A stretch of DNA of 64,000 nt from Streptomyces sp. NRRL F-6676. GTDB taxonomy: Bacteria > Actinomycetota > Actinomycetes > Streptomycetales > Streptomycetaceae. This document shows positions 39,360 through 48,712 of this stretch, one piece after another. How positions within the stretch are numbered: position 1 is the first letter of the stretch; the number at the start of each line of letters is the position of its first letter. Below the pieces are notes generated by a model. That model was not told the origin of the DNA. It searched no databases and saw only the letters and a list, made by a program, of their open reading frames with translations. A program made the translations under genes and the position numbers. The DNA lies in the NCBI RefSeq assembly GCF_000725625.1, contig NZ_JOHS01000060.1, forward strand, positions 1-64,000, in the 5' to 3' direction.

Positions 39360-39575
39360 ATGGCACCCATTCCCACACCCCCAGCGGAACCCCAGGACTC
39401 CCCGGAGGCGTACGTCGGCCAGGAGGCGGCGCGGGCCGAGCGGCTGGCCCGGGAGCGCGGCTGGACCACCGTGCGGTCCCTGGCGCCGGGCACGGTCATC
39501 ACGATGGAGTACCGCGCCGGACGGCTGAACTTCGAGGTGGCGGACGGCACCGTGACGCGCTGCTGGAAGGGCTGA
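39360..39575 (+). CDS. Peptidase inhibitor I78 family protein
   Basis: The 71-residue protein ends with the I78 pattern: GWTTVRSLAPGTVITMEY, then RAGRLNFEVADGTVTRCWKG. These small proteins resemble potato-inhibitor-like serine protease inhibitors. No signal peptide is present. It could protect the cell from its own proteases, such as the S1 protease encoded 9 kb away, but that link is speculative. Confidence 0.8.
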   Translation: MAPIPTPPAEPQDSPEAYVGQEAARAERLARERGWTTVRSLAPGTVITMEYRAGRLNFEVADGTVTRCWKG

Positions 39576-39614
39576 GCACCCGGCGCCCGCCGGTCGCCTC
39601 GCGCGCCGTTACGG

Positions 39615-40685
39615 TCAGTTGCCGCCGAGCGGGCGGGCCGAACCGGCGGCGGTGCGCGGCGAGCGGTCCGAGTGCGGCGGGCGGCGGCTGCCCGCCGGAG
39701 TGACCGGCGTGCGCTCGGAGCGCGCGGTGTGCGGCCCCGGCGCCAGATACGCCGGCGCGCGGGACGCACGCGGGGCGACGCTGTCCCGGGCCGGGGGATC
39801 GCTCTCGTCGGCCGTACGGGCCGCCTGCGGCGCCGGCGTGGCCACCGGGGCGACCACGGGGGCGGGGGAGGCGGCCGGAGCCGGAGCGGGGGCCGCGGCG
39901 GGCGTCGGCGCCGGCGCGGGGCCCAGGAGGCGGCTGCGCCAGCGGTCCCGCAGGTCCAGGATGACCACCTCGGCGCGGGCGATCAGCGGCTCGCACCACG
40001 GCAGCCCCAGCAGGATCAGCAGCCCCGCCGTCCAGCCCAGCACCACGTCGCTCAGCCAGTGCGTACCGAGATAGACGGTGGTCAGACCGACCCCGAGCGA
40101 GGTCACCGCCGACAGCGCGGAGAGCCAGCGCCTGGCCCGCGGGGTGGAGGCGAGATAGGCCAGGATGCCCCAGGTCACCACGGCGTTGGCGGTGTGCCCG
40201 GAGGGAAATATGTCGCCGCCGCGCCACATCTCGTTGGAGCCGATCGCGGTCGCGTAGTGCGGTCCGAGCCGCCCCATCCCGTACTTGGCGGCGCCGACGG
40301 TGACGTTCAGCAGCAGCAGCGCCGCGCCCAGCGTGAGCAGCGGGCGCAGGGTGTGCTGCCGCCAGGAGCGCCAGCCCAGCCAGGACGCCACCATCACCGC
40401 CGTGGGGCCGCGCTGACCCAGCACCACGTAGTAGTCCAGGAACGCGTGGATCTCGGGCCACTGCTGGTACGGCCGGAAGAACATGACCTGCCAGTCGAGC
40501 CGCACCAGCCAGGAGGTGATCACCACGGCCCACACGATCGCCCCGTAGAAGGCGAGCGTCCCGGCGAAGAGGACCACGCGGTGCCGGCTCATCCTCGGCA
40601 CGTCGATGTGGACCGGCCGCTCCGGCTCACGGTCGAGCCGCGCGAACAGCCCGTCCAGACGGGTCAGCATTGCTTCGGTACGCAC
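39615..40685 (-). CDS. PAP2-superfamily membrane phosphatase
   Basis: The 356-residue protein has five or six membrane segments and the phosphatidic acid phosphatase motifs KYGMGRLGP, FPSGHTANAV and HWLSDVVLG. It likely removes phosphate from a lipid phosphate such as undecaprenyl pyrophosphate or phosphatidic acid. The last 110 residues are a Pro/Ala-rich cytosolic tail. GTG 40685 is the longest start; ATG 40670 (MLTRLDG) is possible. Confidence 0.88.
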   Translation of the reverse strand: MRTEAMLTRLDGLFARLDREPERPVHIDVPRMSRHRVVLFAGTLAFYGAIVWAVVITSWLVRLDWQVMFFRPYQQWPEIHAFLDYYVVLGQRGPTAVMVASWLGWRSWRQHTLRPLLTLGAALLLLNVTVGAAKYGMGRLGPHYATAIGSNEMWRGGDIFPSGHTANAVVTWGILAYLASTPRARRWLSALSAVTSLGVGLTTVYLGTHWLSDVVLGWTAGLLILLGLPWCEPLIARAEVVILDLRDRWRSRLLGPAPAPTPAAAPAPAPAASPAPVVAPVATPAPQAARTADESDPPARDSVAPRASRAPAYLAPGPHTARSERTPVTPAGSRRPPHSDRSPRTAAGSARPLGGN

Positions 40686-40946
40686 TCAATCGACGTTACA
40701 GCGAGTGAGCTGTCGTCCCCGCACTATCACCGGGTTTGTGATGACGATGTGATGTGGGATTCCTCTCAGCGGAGGCTTATTTTCTGTGTAATTCCTGTTC
40801 GGGGGCCCGGTCTCCCCTTCATTTCCTTTGATCTTCCGGCGTTCCGGTTATGCGTCCGTATTCAATTCGTTCACCGAATCATCGGCCGGAATTACCCGGG
40901 CGCTCATTGATCCGTTCGGGGCCGGCCGGGGCGGCCCGGGGAACGG
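40686..40946. other. Intergenic region, lower GC
   Basis: This 260-bp gap before the PAP2 gene is distinctly less GC-rich than its surroundings (40730-40900). It probably holds the PAP2 promoter. I see no gene, RNA or strong repeat. Confidence 0.4.
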
Positions 40947-42104
40947 TCAGGGCGGCCCGGAACCGTTCAGCCACACCGCCCCGTAGACCGCGGACGCCAC
41001 CGCGACCACCCCCAGAACCGTCGCCGAGCCGCGTGGACGCCAGGCGGCCAGGGCCCGCGCGAGCGGCAGCAGCAGCGGGAAGGCGGGCAGCAGCAGCCGC
41101 GGCTTGGAGCCGAAGTAGCTCGACGCGCACAGCGCCAGCGCGGTCACCACCCCCGCGTAGACCAGCAGCGGCAACGGCTGGCGCTGCCGTACGCACGTCA
41201 CGTACAGCCACACCACGAGAGAGACCCCGACCAGCAGCCCGAGACCGGCCAGGGCGGAGGGGAACGACGTGAACTTGTCGCCGACGAAGCGGGCGAAGGC
41301 GTACCCGCCGTCGAAACCGTTGCGCCAGCCCGCCTGGACGTCGAGGTAGCCGAACGGCCCGCCGCCCGTGCGGTGCCCGACCCACAGGACGTAACCCGCC
41401 GCCCCCAGCGGCGCCAGCACCACCCCGAGCAGCCGCGCCGCCGGAACCCGGGGACCGGCGCCGCCCGCGCGCCGCTCCCGCAGATACGACTCGGCCGCCG
41501 CCGCCCACACCGCGGCCACCACCGCGAGACCCACCGGCCGGGTCAGCCCCGCCAGCAGGGCCAGGACGCCCGCACCGGCCCAGCGGCCGGTCAGCACCGC
41601 GTACAGCGACCAGGCGGCCAGCGCGGTGAACAGCGACTCGCTGTACGCCATCGACTGCACGATCCCCACCGGCAGCACCGCCCACAGCAGCACCGCGTAC
41701 AGGGCCGCCCGCCCGCCGTACACCCGCGCCGTCACGGCGTGGATCCCCGCGGCCGCGGCGAGCGAGGCCAGCGCGCTCACCAGCAGCCCCGCGTCGGCGT
41801 ACGACAGCGGGGTCAGGGCCGCGCCGAGCCGCTCCAGCCAGGGCAGCAGCGGGAAGAAGGCGAGGTTGGAGTGGACGTCGCCGTCCGGCAGCCGCACCTC
41901 GTAGCCGTAACCGAGCTCCGCGACCCGGGTGTACCAGAGCGAGTCCCAGCGCGCGGACAGCAGTGTGCGCGGGTCCGCGCCGTGCGCGGCGCTCACCAGA
42001 GCGAGCGCCAGCAGGCCCAGCGCGCGCACGGCCGCGTACCCGAGCAGGGCGGGCAGCCGCCCCTCCAGCCGGGCGGGCGCCGTACGCAGAGCAAGATCGG
42101 TCAC
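40947..42104 (-). CDS. PIG-V-like membrane mannosyltransferase
   Basis: The 385-residue protein has about nine hydrophobic segments and the PIG-V-like opening block SARWDSLWYTRVAELGYGYE with an external Asp, then HSNLAFFPLLPWLERLG. These are GT-C type enzymes that use polyprenyl-phosphate sugars on the outer face. In actinobacteria such proteins serve glycolipid or protein mannosylation. The acceptor is unknown. Confidence 0.82.
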   Translation of the reverse strand: MTDLALRTAPARLEGRLPALLGYAAVRALGLLALALVSAAHGADPRTLLSARWDSLWYTRVAELGYGYEVRLPDGDVHSNLAFFPLLPWLERLGAALTPLSYADAGLLVSALASLAAAAGIHAVTARVYGGRAALYAVLLWAVLPVGIVQSMAYSESLFTALAAWSLYAVLTGRWAGAGVLALLAGLTRPVGLAVVAAVWAAAAESYLRERRAGGAGPRVPAARLLGVVLAPLGAAGYVLWVGHRTGGGPFGYLDVQAGWRNGFDGGYAFARFVGDKFTSFPSALAGLGLLVGVSLVVWLYVTCVRQRQPLPLLVYAGVVTALALCASSYFGSKPRLLLPAFPLLLPLARALAAWRPRGSATVLGVVAVASAVYGAVWLNGSGPP

Positions 42105-42365
42105 GCGCTCGATTATCGACGCCGGCCGGGACGGCCGTGCCCCGTGGGGCCCTCAGCCCCGCGAGAGCGTGGTGTACACCACACGCATCACGCGTGAACG
42201 TGAGGGGTCCGCCACTGGCCACCGGCCGGAACTCGCGTACTCTGGCGGCTCACTCGCATCGTTGCGTGGGCCCCACGGAGCACCACTCCCTCGGGCCGCA
42301 GCCCCGCGGGGACGTCCCCACCCCGTGGATCCGCCGATGCGAGGAACCATCTGGGAGGTACGTAC

Positions 42366-44000
42366 ATGTCCGGGACGACCACGGCCGCCGCGCGACGCCG
42401 TCGGGAGCCCGGGGCGGGTGCCAACCGCTGGGTCGTCCTCGTCGTCCTCTGCGTCAGCCTGCTGCTCGTCGCCGTCGACGCCACCGTGCTGCACGTCGCG
42501 GTACCGGCCGTCACCGAGGACCTCGAACCCGGCGCGATCGAACTGCTCTGGATCGTCGACGTCTATCCGCTGGTCTGCGCCTCGCTGCTGATCCTCTTCG
42601 GCACGCTGGGCGACCGGATCGGCCGCAGACGCGTCCTGCTGCTCGGCTACGCCCTCTTCGGCATCGCCTCGGCGATCGCGGCCTTCGCCGGTGACGCGCA
42701 CGTCCTCATCGGCGCGCGCGCCCTGCTCGGCGTCGGCGGCGCCATGATCATGCCGGCCACGCTCTCCCTGCTCCGCCAGGTCTTCCCCGACCGGCGGGAG
42801 CGGGCGCTGGCGATCGGGGTGTGGAGCGCGGTGGCGGCGGTCGGCGCGGCCGTCGGACCGCTGCTCGGCGGGTTCCTGCTGGAGCACTTCTGGTGGGGTT
42901 CGGTCTTCCTCGTCAACATCCCGCTGATGCTGGTCAGCCTGCCGGTGGGGCGGGCGCTGCTGCCGGAGTCGCGGGGCGAGGGCGACGGGCCCTGGGACGT
43001 GGGCGGCGCGTGCATGGCCGCCGCCGGGCTGTTCGGCACCGTGTTCGGGGTGAAGCGGCTGGGCGGCGGGGAACCGCCGCTGTCCCTGCTCACCCTGGTG
43101 CCGCTGCTGGCCGGGGCGGTGCTGCTGGTGCTGTTCGTACGGCGGCAGCGGAGCCGGGCGCATCCGCTGGTCGACCTCGGGATGTTCGCCCGTACGGCGT
43201 TCAGCACGTCCGTCGGGTGCATCGTCCTCGCGATGCTCGCGCTGGTGGGCCTGGAGCTGATCGCGGCGCAGTACCTCCAGCTCGTGCTGGGACTTTCGCC
43301 GTTGCAGACGGGGCTGCGGCTGCTGCCGCTGACCTTCGCGGCGATGGCGGCGGGGCTGCTGGGCTCCCGGCTGCTGCACCGCTTCGGCCCCCGGCGCACC
43401 GTGGCCGCCGGGTTCTGCCTCACCGCGGGCGCGGTGCTCACCCTCACCGTGATGGGCGGACACGACGAGCCCGGGCTGCTCCTCGGCGCGTTCCTGCTGC
43501 TCGGGTTCGGTCTGGAGACGACGCTGTTCGGGGCGTACGAGTCGATGCTGAGCGAGGCGCCGGTGGAGCAGGCGGGGGGCGCGGCGGCGATCGGGGAGAC
43601 GTCGTACCAGCTCGGTGCGGGAATCGGGATCGCGCTGCTGGGGAGCGTGATGAACGCGGCGTACGCGCCGGGGCTGGCGTCCGTGCCGGGGGTGCCGGCG
43701 GGGGCGTCGGCGGCGGCGGGGCATTCGCTGGGGGAGGCGTATGCGGTGGCCGGGCGGCTCGGGGGTGAGCGGGGGGAGCTGCTGCGGCAGGCCGCGCGTC
43801 ACTCGTTCGTGCATGGGCTGCATGTGACGTTGCTGGTGAGCGCGGGGTTGTTGCTGGCGGGGGCGGTGATGGCGTTGCGGTTGCCGCGGGTGATGCAGTG
43901 CGCGGAGGTGCCGTCGGGGACGGGTGCGGGGGCGGAAGCGGTGCCGGGGGGTGCGGTGCCGGCACCGCGCGGCGTGGAGACGTCCAGGGTGTCGGCGTAG
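42366..44000 (+). CDS. MFS drug exporter, DHA2 (EmrB/QacA) family
   Basis: The 544-residue protein has about 14 membrane segments. Motif A is GTLGDRIGRRRVLLLG, motif B is RALLGVGGAMIMPATLSLL, and motif C is AVGAAVGPLLGGFLLEHFWW. It also has the family's DATVLHVAVPAV. It is a proton-coupled exporter of hydrophobic or cationic compounds. ATG 42366 has GGGAGG at good spacing. No regulator is adjacent. A strong hairpin follows at 44101. Confidence 0.92.
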   Translation: MSGTTTAAARRRREPGAGANRWVVLVVLCVSLLLVAVDATVLHVAVPAVTEDLEPGAIELLWIVDVYPLVCASLLILFGTLGDRIGRRRVLLLGYALFGIASAIAAFAGDAHVLIGARALLGVGGAMIMPATLSLLRQVFPDRRERALAIGVWSAVAAVGAAVGPLLGGFLLEHFWWGSVFLVNIPLMLVSLPVGRALLPESRGEGDGPWDVGGACMAAAGLFGTVFGVKRLGGGEPPLSLLTLVPLLAGAVLLVLFVRRQRSRAHPLVDLGMFARTAFSTSVGCIVLAMLALVGLELIAAQYLQLVLGLSPLQTGLRLLPLTFAAMAAGLLGSRLLHRFGPRRTVAAGFCLTAGAVLTLTVMGGHDEPGLLLGAFLLLGFGLETTLFGAYESMLSEAPVEQAGGAAAIGETSYQLGAGIGIALLGSVMNAAYAPGLASVPGVPAGASAAAGHSLGEAYAVAGRLGGERGELLRQAARHSFVHGLHVTLLVSAGLLLAGAVMALRLPRVMQCAEVPSGTGAGAEAVPGGAVPAPRGVETSRVSA

Positions 44001-44100
44001 GGGGGCGCCCGGGAGGGCTCGGGTGGTGGGGTGCGTGGGCGGGTGCGGGTGATGGGTGGTTGCTCGCGCTCGCGCGGCGGAGCCGCAGATCAGGCACAGT

Positions 44101-44150
44101 CCCGCGCCCCTGAAAAGCAGGGGGCGCCCCATTGCTTTGAGGGGCGCGGG
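44101..44150 (+). terminator. Two-tier hairpin after the MFS gene
   Basis: An 11-bp outer stem (44101-44111 with 44140-44150) encloses a 6-bp inner stem (44114-44119 with 44133-44138) and a GC-rich core. It is part of the dispersed GCGCGGGGAACTGCGCG element family and likely separates the MFS and acyl-CoA dehydrogenase transcripts. Confidence 0.7.
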
Positions 44151-44299
44151 GAACTGCGCGACAAGCCGTAACGCACCCGCACCCGCCGACGCACCCCACC
44201 GCCCGAGTTGCCAGGCGCCCGACGGCACTCCCCGGTGCTAACGTGCCGTGCCGTACCCCTGACTAGCACCGCTAGTTTTCGCCGTCGCCGGAGGTGTTC

Positions 44300-45490
44300 A
44301 TGTCCGCGTCCGCAAAGCCCCCCGCCTTCGACCCCGTCGACCCCCTCGGTCTCGACGACCTCCTCTCCGCGGAGGACCTCGCCGTCCGGGCCACCGTCCG
44401 GGACTGGACGGCCCGCCGCATCGCACCCCACATCGCCGAGTGGTACGAGAACGGCGAACTCCCCGGCATCCGGGAGCTCGCCCGCGAACTCGGCGCCCTC
44501 GGCGCGCTCGGCATGTCGCTCACCGGCTACGGCTGCGCCGGCGCGAGCGCCGTCCAGTACGGCCTCGCGTGCCTGGAACTGGAGGCCGCCGACTCCGGCA
44601 TCCGCTCCCTCGTCTCCGTGCAGGGCTCCCTCGCCATGTACGCGATCCACCGCTTCGGCTCCGAGGAGCAGAAGCAGACCTGGCTGCCCCGTATGGCCAC
44701 CGGCGAGGTCATCGGCTGCTTCGGGCTCACCGAGCCCGACCACGGCTCCGACCCCGCCGCCATGCGCACCCACGCCCGCAAGGACGGCACCGACTGGGTC
44801 GTCAACGGCCGCAAGATGTGGATCACCAACGGCTCGGTCGCCGGCGTCGCCGTCGTCTGGGCCCAGACGGACGACGGCATCCGCGGCTTCGTCGTCCCGG
44901 CCGGCACCCCCGGCTTCTCGGCCCCCGAGATCACGCACAAGTGGTCACTGCGCGCCTCCGTCACCAGCGAACTCGTCCTGGACGACGTACGGCTGCCCGC
45001 CGACGCCGTACTGCCGGAGGCGACCGGGCTGCGCGGCCCGCTGAGCTGTCTGTCGCACGCCCGTTACGGAATCGTCTGGGGGGCGATGGGTGCGGCCCGC
45101 TCCTGCTTCGAGACGGCCCTGGAGTACGCGCGGACGCGCGAGCAGTTCGGGCGGCCCATCGGCGGCTTCCAGCTCACCCAGGCCAAGCTCGCCGACATGG
45201 CGGTCGAACTGCACAAGGGGATCCTGCTCGCCCACCACCTGGGGCGGCGTCTGGACACCGGCCGGCTGCGCCCCGAGCAGGTCAGCTTCGGCAAGCTCAA
45301 CAACGTGCGCGAGGCCATCGAGATCTGCCGCACCGCCCGGACGATCCTGGGCGCCAACGGGATCTCGCTGGAGTACCCCGTGATGCGGCACGCCACCAAC
45401 CTCGAGTCGGTGCTCACCTACGAGGGCACCGTCGAGATGCACCAGCTCGGGCTGGGCAAGGCGCTCACCGGTCTGGACGCGTTCCGGTGA
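44300..45490 (+). CDS. Acyl-CoA dehydrogenase (glutaryl-CoA dehydrogenase-like)
   Basis: The 396-residue flavoenzyme has the family blocks CFGLTEPDHGSDPAAMRTHA, WVVNGRKMWITNGSVAGV, ARYGIVWGAMGAARSCFETA and a C-terminal catalytic Glu in LTYEGTVEMHQL. The pattern is closest to glutaryl-CoA dehydrogenases, so lysine or tryptophan breakdown is possible. ATG 44300 lies five bases after GGAGG. No regulator or CoA ligase accompanies it. Confidence 0.9.
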   Translation: MSASAKPPAFDPVDPLGLDDLLSAEDLAVRATVRDWTARRIAPHIAEWYENGELPGIRELARELGALGALGMSLTGYGCAGASAVQYGLACLELEAADSGIRSLVSVQGSLAMYAIHRFGSEEQKQTWLPRMATGEVIGCFGLTEPDHGSDPAAMRTHARKDGTDWVVNGRKMWITNGSVAGVAVVWAQTDDGIRGFVVPAGTPGFSAPEITHKWSLRASVTSELVLDDVRLPADAVLPEATGLRGPLSCLSHARYGIVWGAMGAARSCFETALEYARTREQFGRPIGGFQLTQAKLADMAVELHKGILLAHHLGRRLDTGRLRPEQVSFGKLNNVREAIEICRTARTILGANGISLEYPVMRHATNLESVLTYEGTVEMHQLGLGKALTGLDAFR

Positions 45491-45534
45491 CCTGAACACC
45501 GGAAAGGGCGCGGGCGCCGGTGAGCGGCCCTGCC

Positions 45535-45972
45535 TCAGCTCTGGTTGAAGAAGCCGTCGGACGGCCCTCTCATCGCCTCACCGCTGACGATCTCCGTGTC
45601 CGCCGGCGTCAGCAGGAAGACCCGGGTCGAGACGCGGTCGATGGAGCCGCGCAGGCCGAAGATGAGCCCGGCCGCGAAATCCACCACGCGCTTGGCGTCG
45701 GCGGGCTCCATACCCGTGAGGTTCATGATGACCGGGACGCCGTCCCGGAAGAGTTCGCCGATGGCCCGGGCGTCCCGGAAGCTGTCCGGGGTGACCGTGG
45801 CGATCCGGCGGCTTCTGTCCTCGACCGCCTCCGAGGCCACCTTCACCCGGGGGTCGGTGACCCAGGCATCGCCGGTCTCCTGACCCTCGGCGTAGTCGTC
45901 GTCGTAGTAACGCTCGTCATCGTTGTCGTCGACGAGGCCAAGCCAGGCACTCGCCTTGCGCACCGATCCCAT
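45535..45972 (-). CDS. sflA: SepF-like protein SflA
   Basis: The 145-residue protein has a variable acidic N-terminus ([13 protein letters not shown]) and a SepF core: [60 protein letters not shown]. The gene context fits SCO1749 (SflA) of S. coelicolor, reported to limit ectopic FtsZ and DivIVA assembly, rather than the division-cluster SepF next to ftsZ. ATG 45972 follows AAGGAGG at six to seven bases, a very strong site. It diverges from the DUF5685 gene. Confidence 0.87.
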   Translation of the reverse strand: MGSVRKASAWLGLVDDNDDERYYDDDYAEGQETGDAWVTDPRVKVASEAVEDRSRRIATVTPDSFRDARAIGELFRDGVPVIMNLTGMEPADAKRVVDFAAGLIFGLRGSIDRVSTRVFLLTPADTEIVSGEAMRGPSDGFFNQS

Positions 45973-46344
45973 GGACGCCTCCTTTCACAGCGGTCCTGCC
46001 TGCCTTCCGCATCCCCATGGTCGACCATGATGCGGAGGGAGCGCCAAGGGGATAGACGTCGCGCGGGGGTTTCGTGACGGTACTGGTGCAGAGCGCGTTC
46101 GTCGAGAGGCCGCGTTTCCCAAGGGTCGCGACACAAACGGGTGCTGACTGGAAGTGAAATATGATTCTTCACGGCGACCGGGTGACGGCTGATACGGACG
46201 AGTGAACGACACGGCGGCCCGGAAGAGCCCGTGAATCCCGTCCGGAGCAGGGCCGGAAGAAACCTTGAACCGGTACGATGCCGCAGCTCAACGTCGTTTT
46301 TTCGGTTTCCGCTCCACATCGTGCACACTACCGGGGGAAGTGTC
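45973..46344. other. Divergent promoter region of sflA and the DUF5685 gene
   Basis: About 370 bp with no convincing gene. GTGAA/TTCAC arms flank a short AT-rich core near 46153-46172. GGGGGAAG at 46333-46340 is the ribosome site for the plus-strand gene. Confidence 0.4.
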
Positions 46345-47562
46345 GTGTTCGGAATCGTTCGCCCCTGCCGCCACCGGCTGAGCGAGGGGCTCAGGAATCA
46401 GTGGATGGCGCACTTGTGCGGGCTCTGCCTGGCGCTGCGCCAAGACCACGGACAATTCGCGAGGGTCGCGACAAACTATGACGGGCTCCTCATATCGGTG
46501 TTGACGGAGGCTCAGTCCGCGCCCGCCGCCACGGCACGGCGCACCGCGGGGCCCTGTCCGCTGCGCGGCATGCGGACCGCGTCCGTCGCCCGCGGCGAGG
46601 GCGCCCGGCTCGCCGCCGCGGTCTCGCTGGTCCTCGCCTCCGCCAAGGTGCGTGACCACGTCGTCGACGGGGACGGGCTGCTGGCCCGCCGACCGGTGGC
46701 CGTCGCCGCCCGCCGGGTCGCCGCGAGCTGGGGGCGCGCGGGCGCCCGTACCGGACAGGACGTCGGGTTCGACACCGCGCTGCTCGTCGACGCGGTGGAG
46801 CGGCAGGCCGGCATCGAGGCGCTCGCCGGACCGGGCACGCCCCTGCTGACCGTGACCGAGCCCACCGAGACGGCCACCGCGGCCGCGTTCGCGCACACCG
46901 CGCTGCTCGCCGGGCGCCCGGCCAACGCCGCACCCCTCGCCGAGGCCGGACGGCTCTTCGGGCGGCTCGCGCACCTGCTGGACGCGGTCGAGGACCAGGT
47001 CCAGGACGCCGCCACCGGCGCGTGGAACCCGCTCACCGCGACCGGCACCCCGGCCGCCGAGGCCCGGCGGCTCGCCGACGACGCGCTGCACGGGATCCGG
47101 CTGGCGCTGCGCGAGGTGGAGTTCACCGATCCGGCACTGGCGCACCTGCTGCTCGTGCACGAACTGCCGCGCTCGGTGGACCGGGCGTTCGGGACGGAGT
47201 CGTGCGGGCACGCCGGGCACGGTGGCCCGGCGCGGAGTGCGTTCGGCCCGCCGCAGCCACCGCACGGGGCACCGCAGCCATCGCACGGGGCGCCGCGGTC
47301 GCCGTACGGGGCCCCGCCGTTCGGGCCGCCGGAGCCGCCGCGGCCGCCGGAGAAGCGGGGCTGGCTCGCGGGGTGCGCGGTCGCCACGGGGCTGTGCTGC
47401 ACCTGCCAGGTGTGCTGCGCCGACGAGTACGAGGGGCCCTGGTCGCGCAAGAAGCGGGAGGGGTGCCTCAGCAACTGCGACTGCGACTGCGACGGGGACT
47501 GCTGTGAGGCGTGCAGTTGTTGCGAGTGCTGTGAGTGCTGCTCCTGCTGCGACTGCGGCTGA
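46345..47562 (+). CDS. DUF5685 family protein with 22-cysteine tail
   Basis: The 405-residue protein opens with FGIVRPCRHRLSEGLRNQWM, HLCGLCLALRQDHGQFAR and NYDGLLISVLTEAQ, the DUF5685 pattern, with conserved Cys and His that suggest metal binding. The helical middle is followed by a Pro/Gly/His linker and a last 60 residues with 22 cysteines in CC, CxC and CxxC spacing. GTG 46345 follows GGGGGAAG. No signal peptide is visible, so the tail should be in the reducing cytosol and may bind metal or an iron-sulfur cluster. Function is unknown. Confidence 0.85.
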   Translation: MFGIVRPCRHRLSEGLRNQWMAHLCGLCLALRQDHGQFARVATNYDGLLISVLTEAQSAPAATARRTAGPCPLRGMRTASVARGEGARLAAAVSLVLASAKVRDHVVDGDGLLARRPVAVAARRVAASWGRAGARTGQDVGFDTALLVDAVERQAGIEALAGPGTPLLTVTEPTETATAAAFAHTALLAGRPANAAPLAEAGRLFGRLAHLLDAVEDQVQDAATGAWNPLTATGTPAAEARRLADDALHGIRLALREVEFTDPALAHLLLVHELPRSVDRAFGTESCGHAGHGGPARSAFGPPQPPHGAPQPSHGAPRSPYGAPPFGPPEPPRPPEKRGWLAGCAVATGLCCTCQVCCADEYEGPWSRKKREGCLSNCDCDCDGDCCEACSCCECCECCSCCDCG

Positions 47563-47656
47563 GGGCGCGCCGGGACCGGTCCCGTTCGGAAGATCCCCCG
47601 AAACCCGGTATGGGTGCAGCCGGGCAACTTCGCGCGCATATGAAAGGGTTGTCCGT

Positions 47657-48442
47657 ATGACGACGGACGCACCCGAGGCGTGGAAGCAGTGGCAGGAACA
47701 CCGTCTGGAGACGGTCTCGGCCCCCTACGGGCCCCTCGCGCTGACCGGCACCCACTGGATCGAGGATTTTCCGGACGGTCGAATTCCGGACACCCCCGGG
47801 CACTGGTCGGCCGAGGAGGACGCGGTCGTGCTCACGGCGCGCGCGGAGGACGGGCTGTCGGTCGACGGGGAGCCCTTCACCGGCCGGATCCGCCTGGTCG
47901 CCGACCCGGGACCGGCGGAGGCGGCCCGGGTCGCGCACGGCGAGCGCCGCCTGGTCGTCCTGGTCCGCGAGGACGGCTGGGCGCTGCGCGTGTACGACCC
48001 GGCCGCCCCCGCCCGCCGGGAGTTCCGCGGCATCGAGGCCACGCCGTACGACCCGCGCTGGACGGTGCCGGGCCACTTCACCCCGTACGGCGCCCTCCGG
48101 ACCGTGCGCGTGGAGAACGCCGACGGCCGGCACCGGGGGCTGCGGCTCGGCGGGGTGCTCGCCTTCACGCTCGACGGGCAGGACCTCACCCTCCAGGTCT
48201 CGGTCCGCGACGACGGCTCGCTGCGGGCCGTCTTCACCGACACCACCGGCGCGGACGGCGCGAGTTACCGCTTCCGGTTCCTGCGCGCGCCGGCGCCCGA
48301 CGCGCAGGGGAGCACGACGGTGGACTTCAACCGCGCGCACCTCCCACCGTGCGCCTTCTGCTCCCATTTCCTCTGTCCGCTCCCGCCGCCGGGCAATACG
48401 CTGGACGTCGCCGTCGCGGCCGGGGAGCGCACCCTGCGCTGA
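47657..48442 (+). CDS. DUF1684 family protein
   Basis: The 261-residue product matches DUF1684, a family of unknown role. It shows WKQWQEHRLETVSAPYGPLA, GTHWIEDFPDGRIPDTPGHW, RREFRGIEATPYDPRWTVPG and the C-terminal TTVDFNRAHLPPCAFCSHFL, including a CxFC pair. ATG 47657 follows GAAAGGG. It may be transcribed with the DUF5685 gene 95 bp upstream. Confidence 0.85.
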   Translation: MTTDAPEAWKQWQEHRLETVSAPYGPLALTGTHWIEDFPDGRIPDTPGHWSAEEDAVVLTARAEDGLSVDGEPFTGRIRLVADPGPAEAARVAHGERRLVVLVREDGWALRVYDPAAPARREFRGIEATPYDPRWTVPGHFTPYGALRTVRVENADGRHRGLRLGGVLAFTLDGQDLTLQVSVRDDGSLRAVFTDTTGADGASYRFRFLRAPAPDAQGSTTVDFNRAHLPPCAFCSHFLCPLPPPGNTLDVAVAAGERTLR

Positions 48443-48712
48443 CCCGACGCGCCGTCAATCCGCACGCGACGCACACCGGTTCACGACAGTTCCCGCACGC
48501 CTTCCCGTCCGTATCCACACAGGTGCGGGCCGGCCGCGCCGCTCGGCCGAAAGGCGCCCTTGCGTCCGTCGGCCGGGTGACCGAATACTGCCCCCACAGC
48601 GCTTGTCAGGGACACGGCGTGTTCGCAACCCGGACGCGCCGGCCCCCGGCTGCGCCTCACCGGGCCCCGTCCCCACGCGGGCCCCCGACTTCCCCCGATG
48701 GAGGAACGAAAA

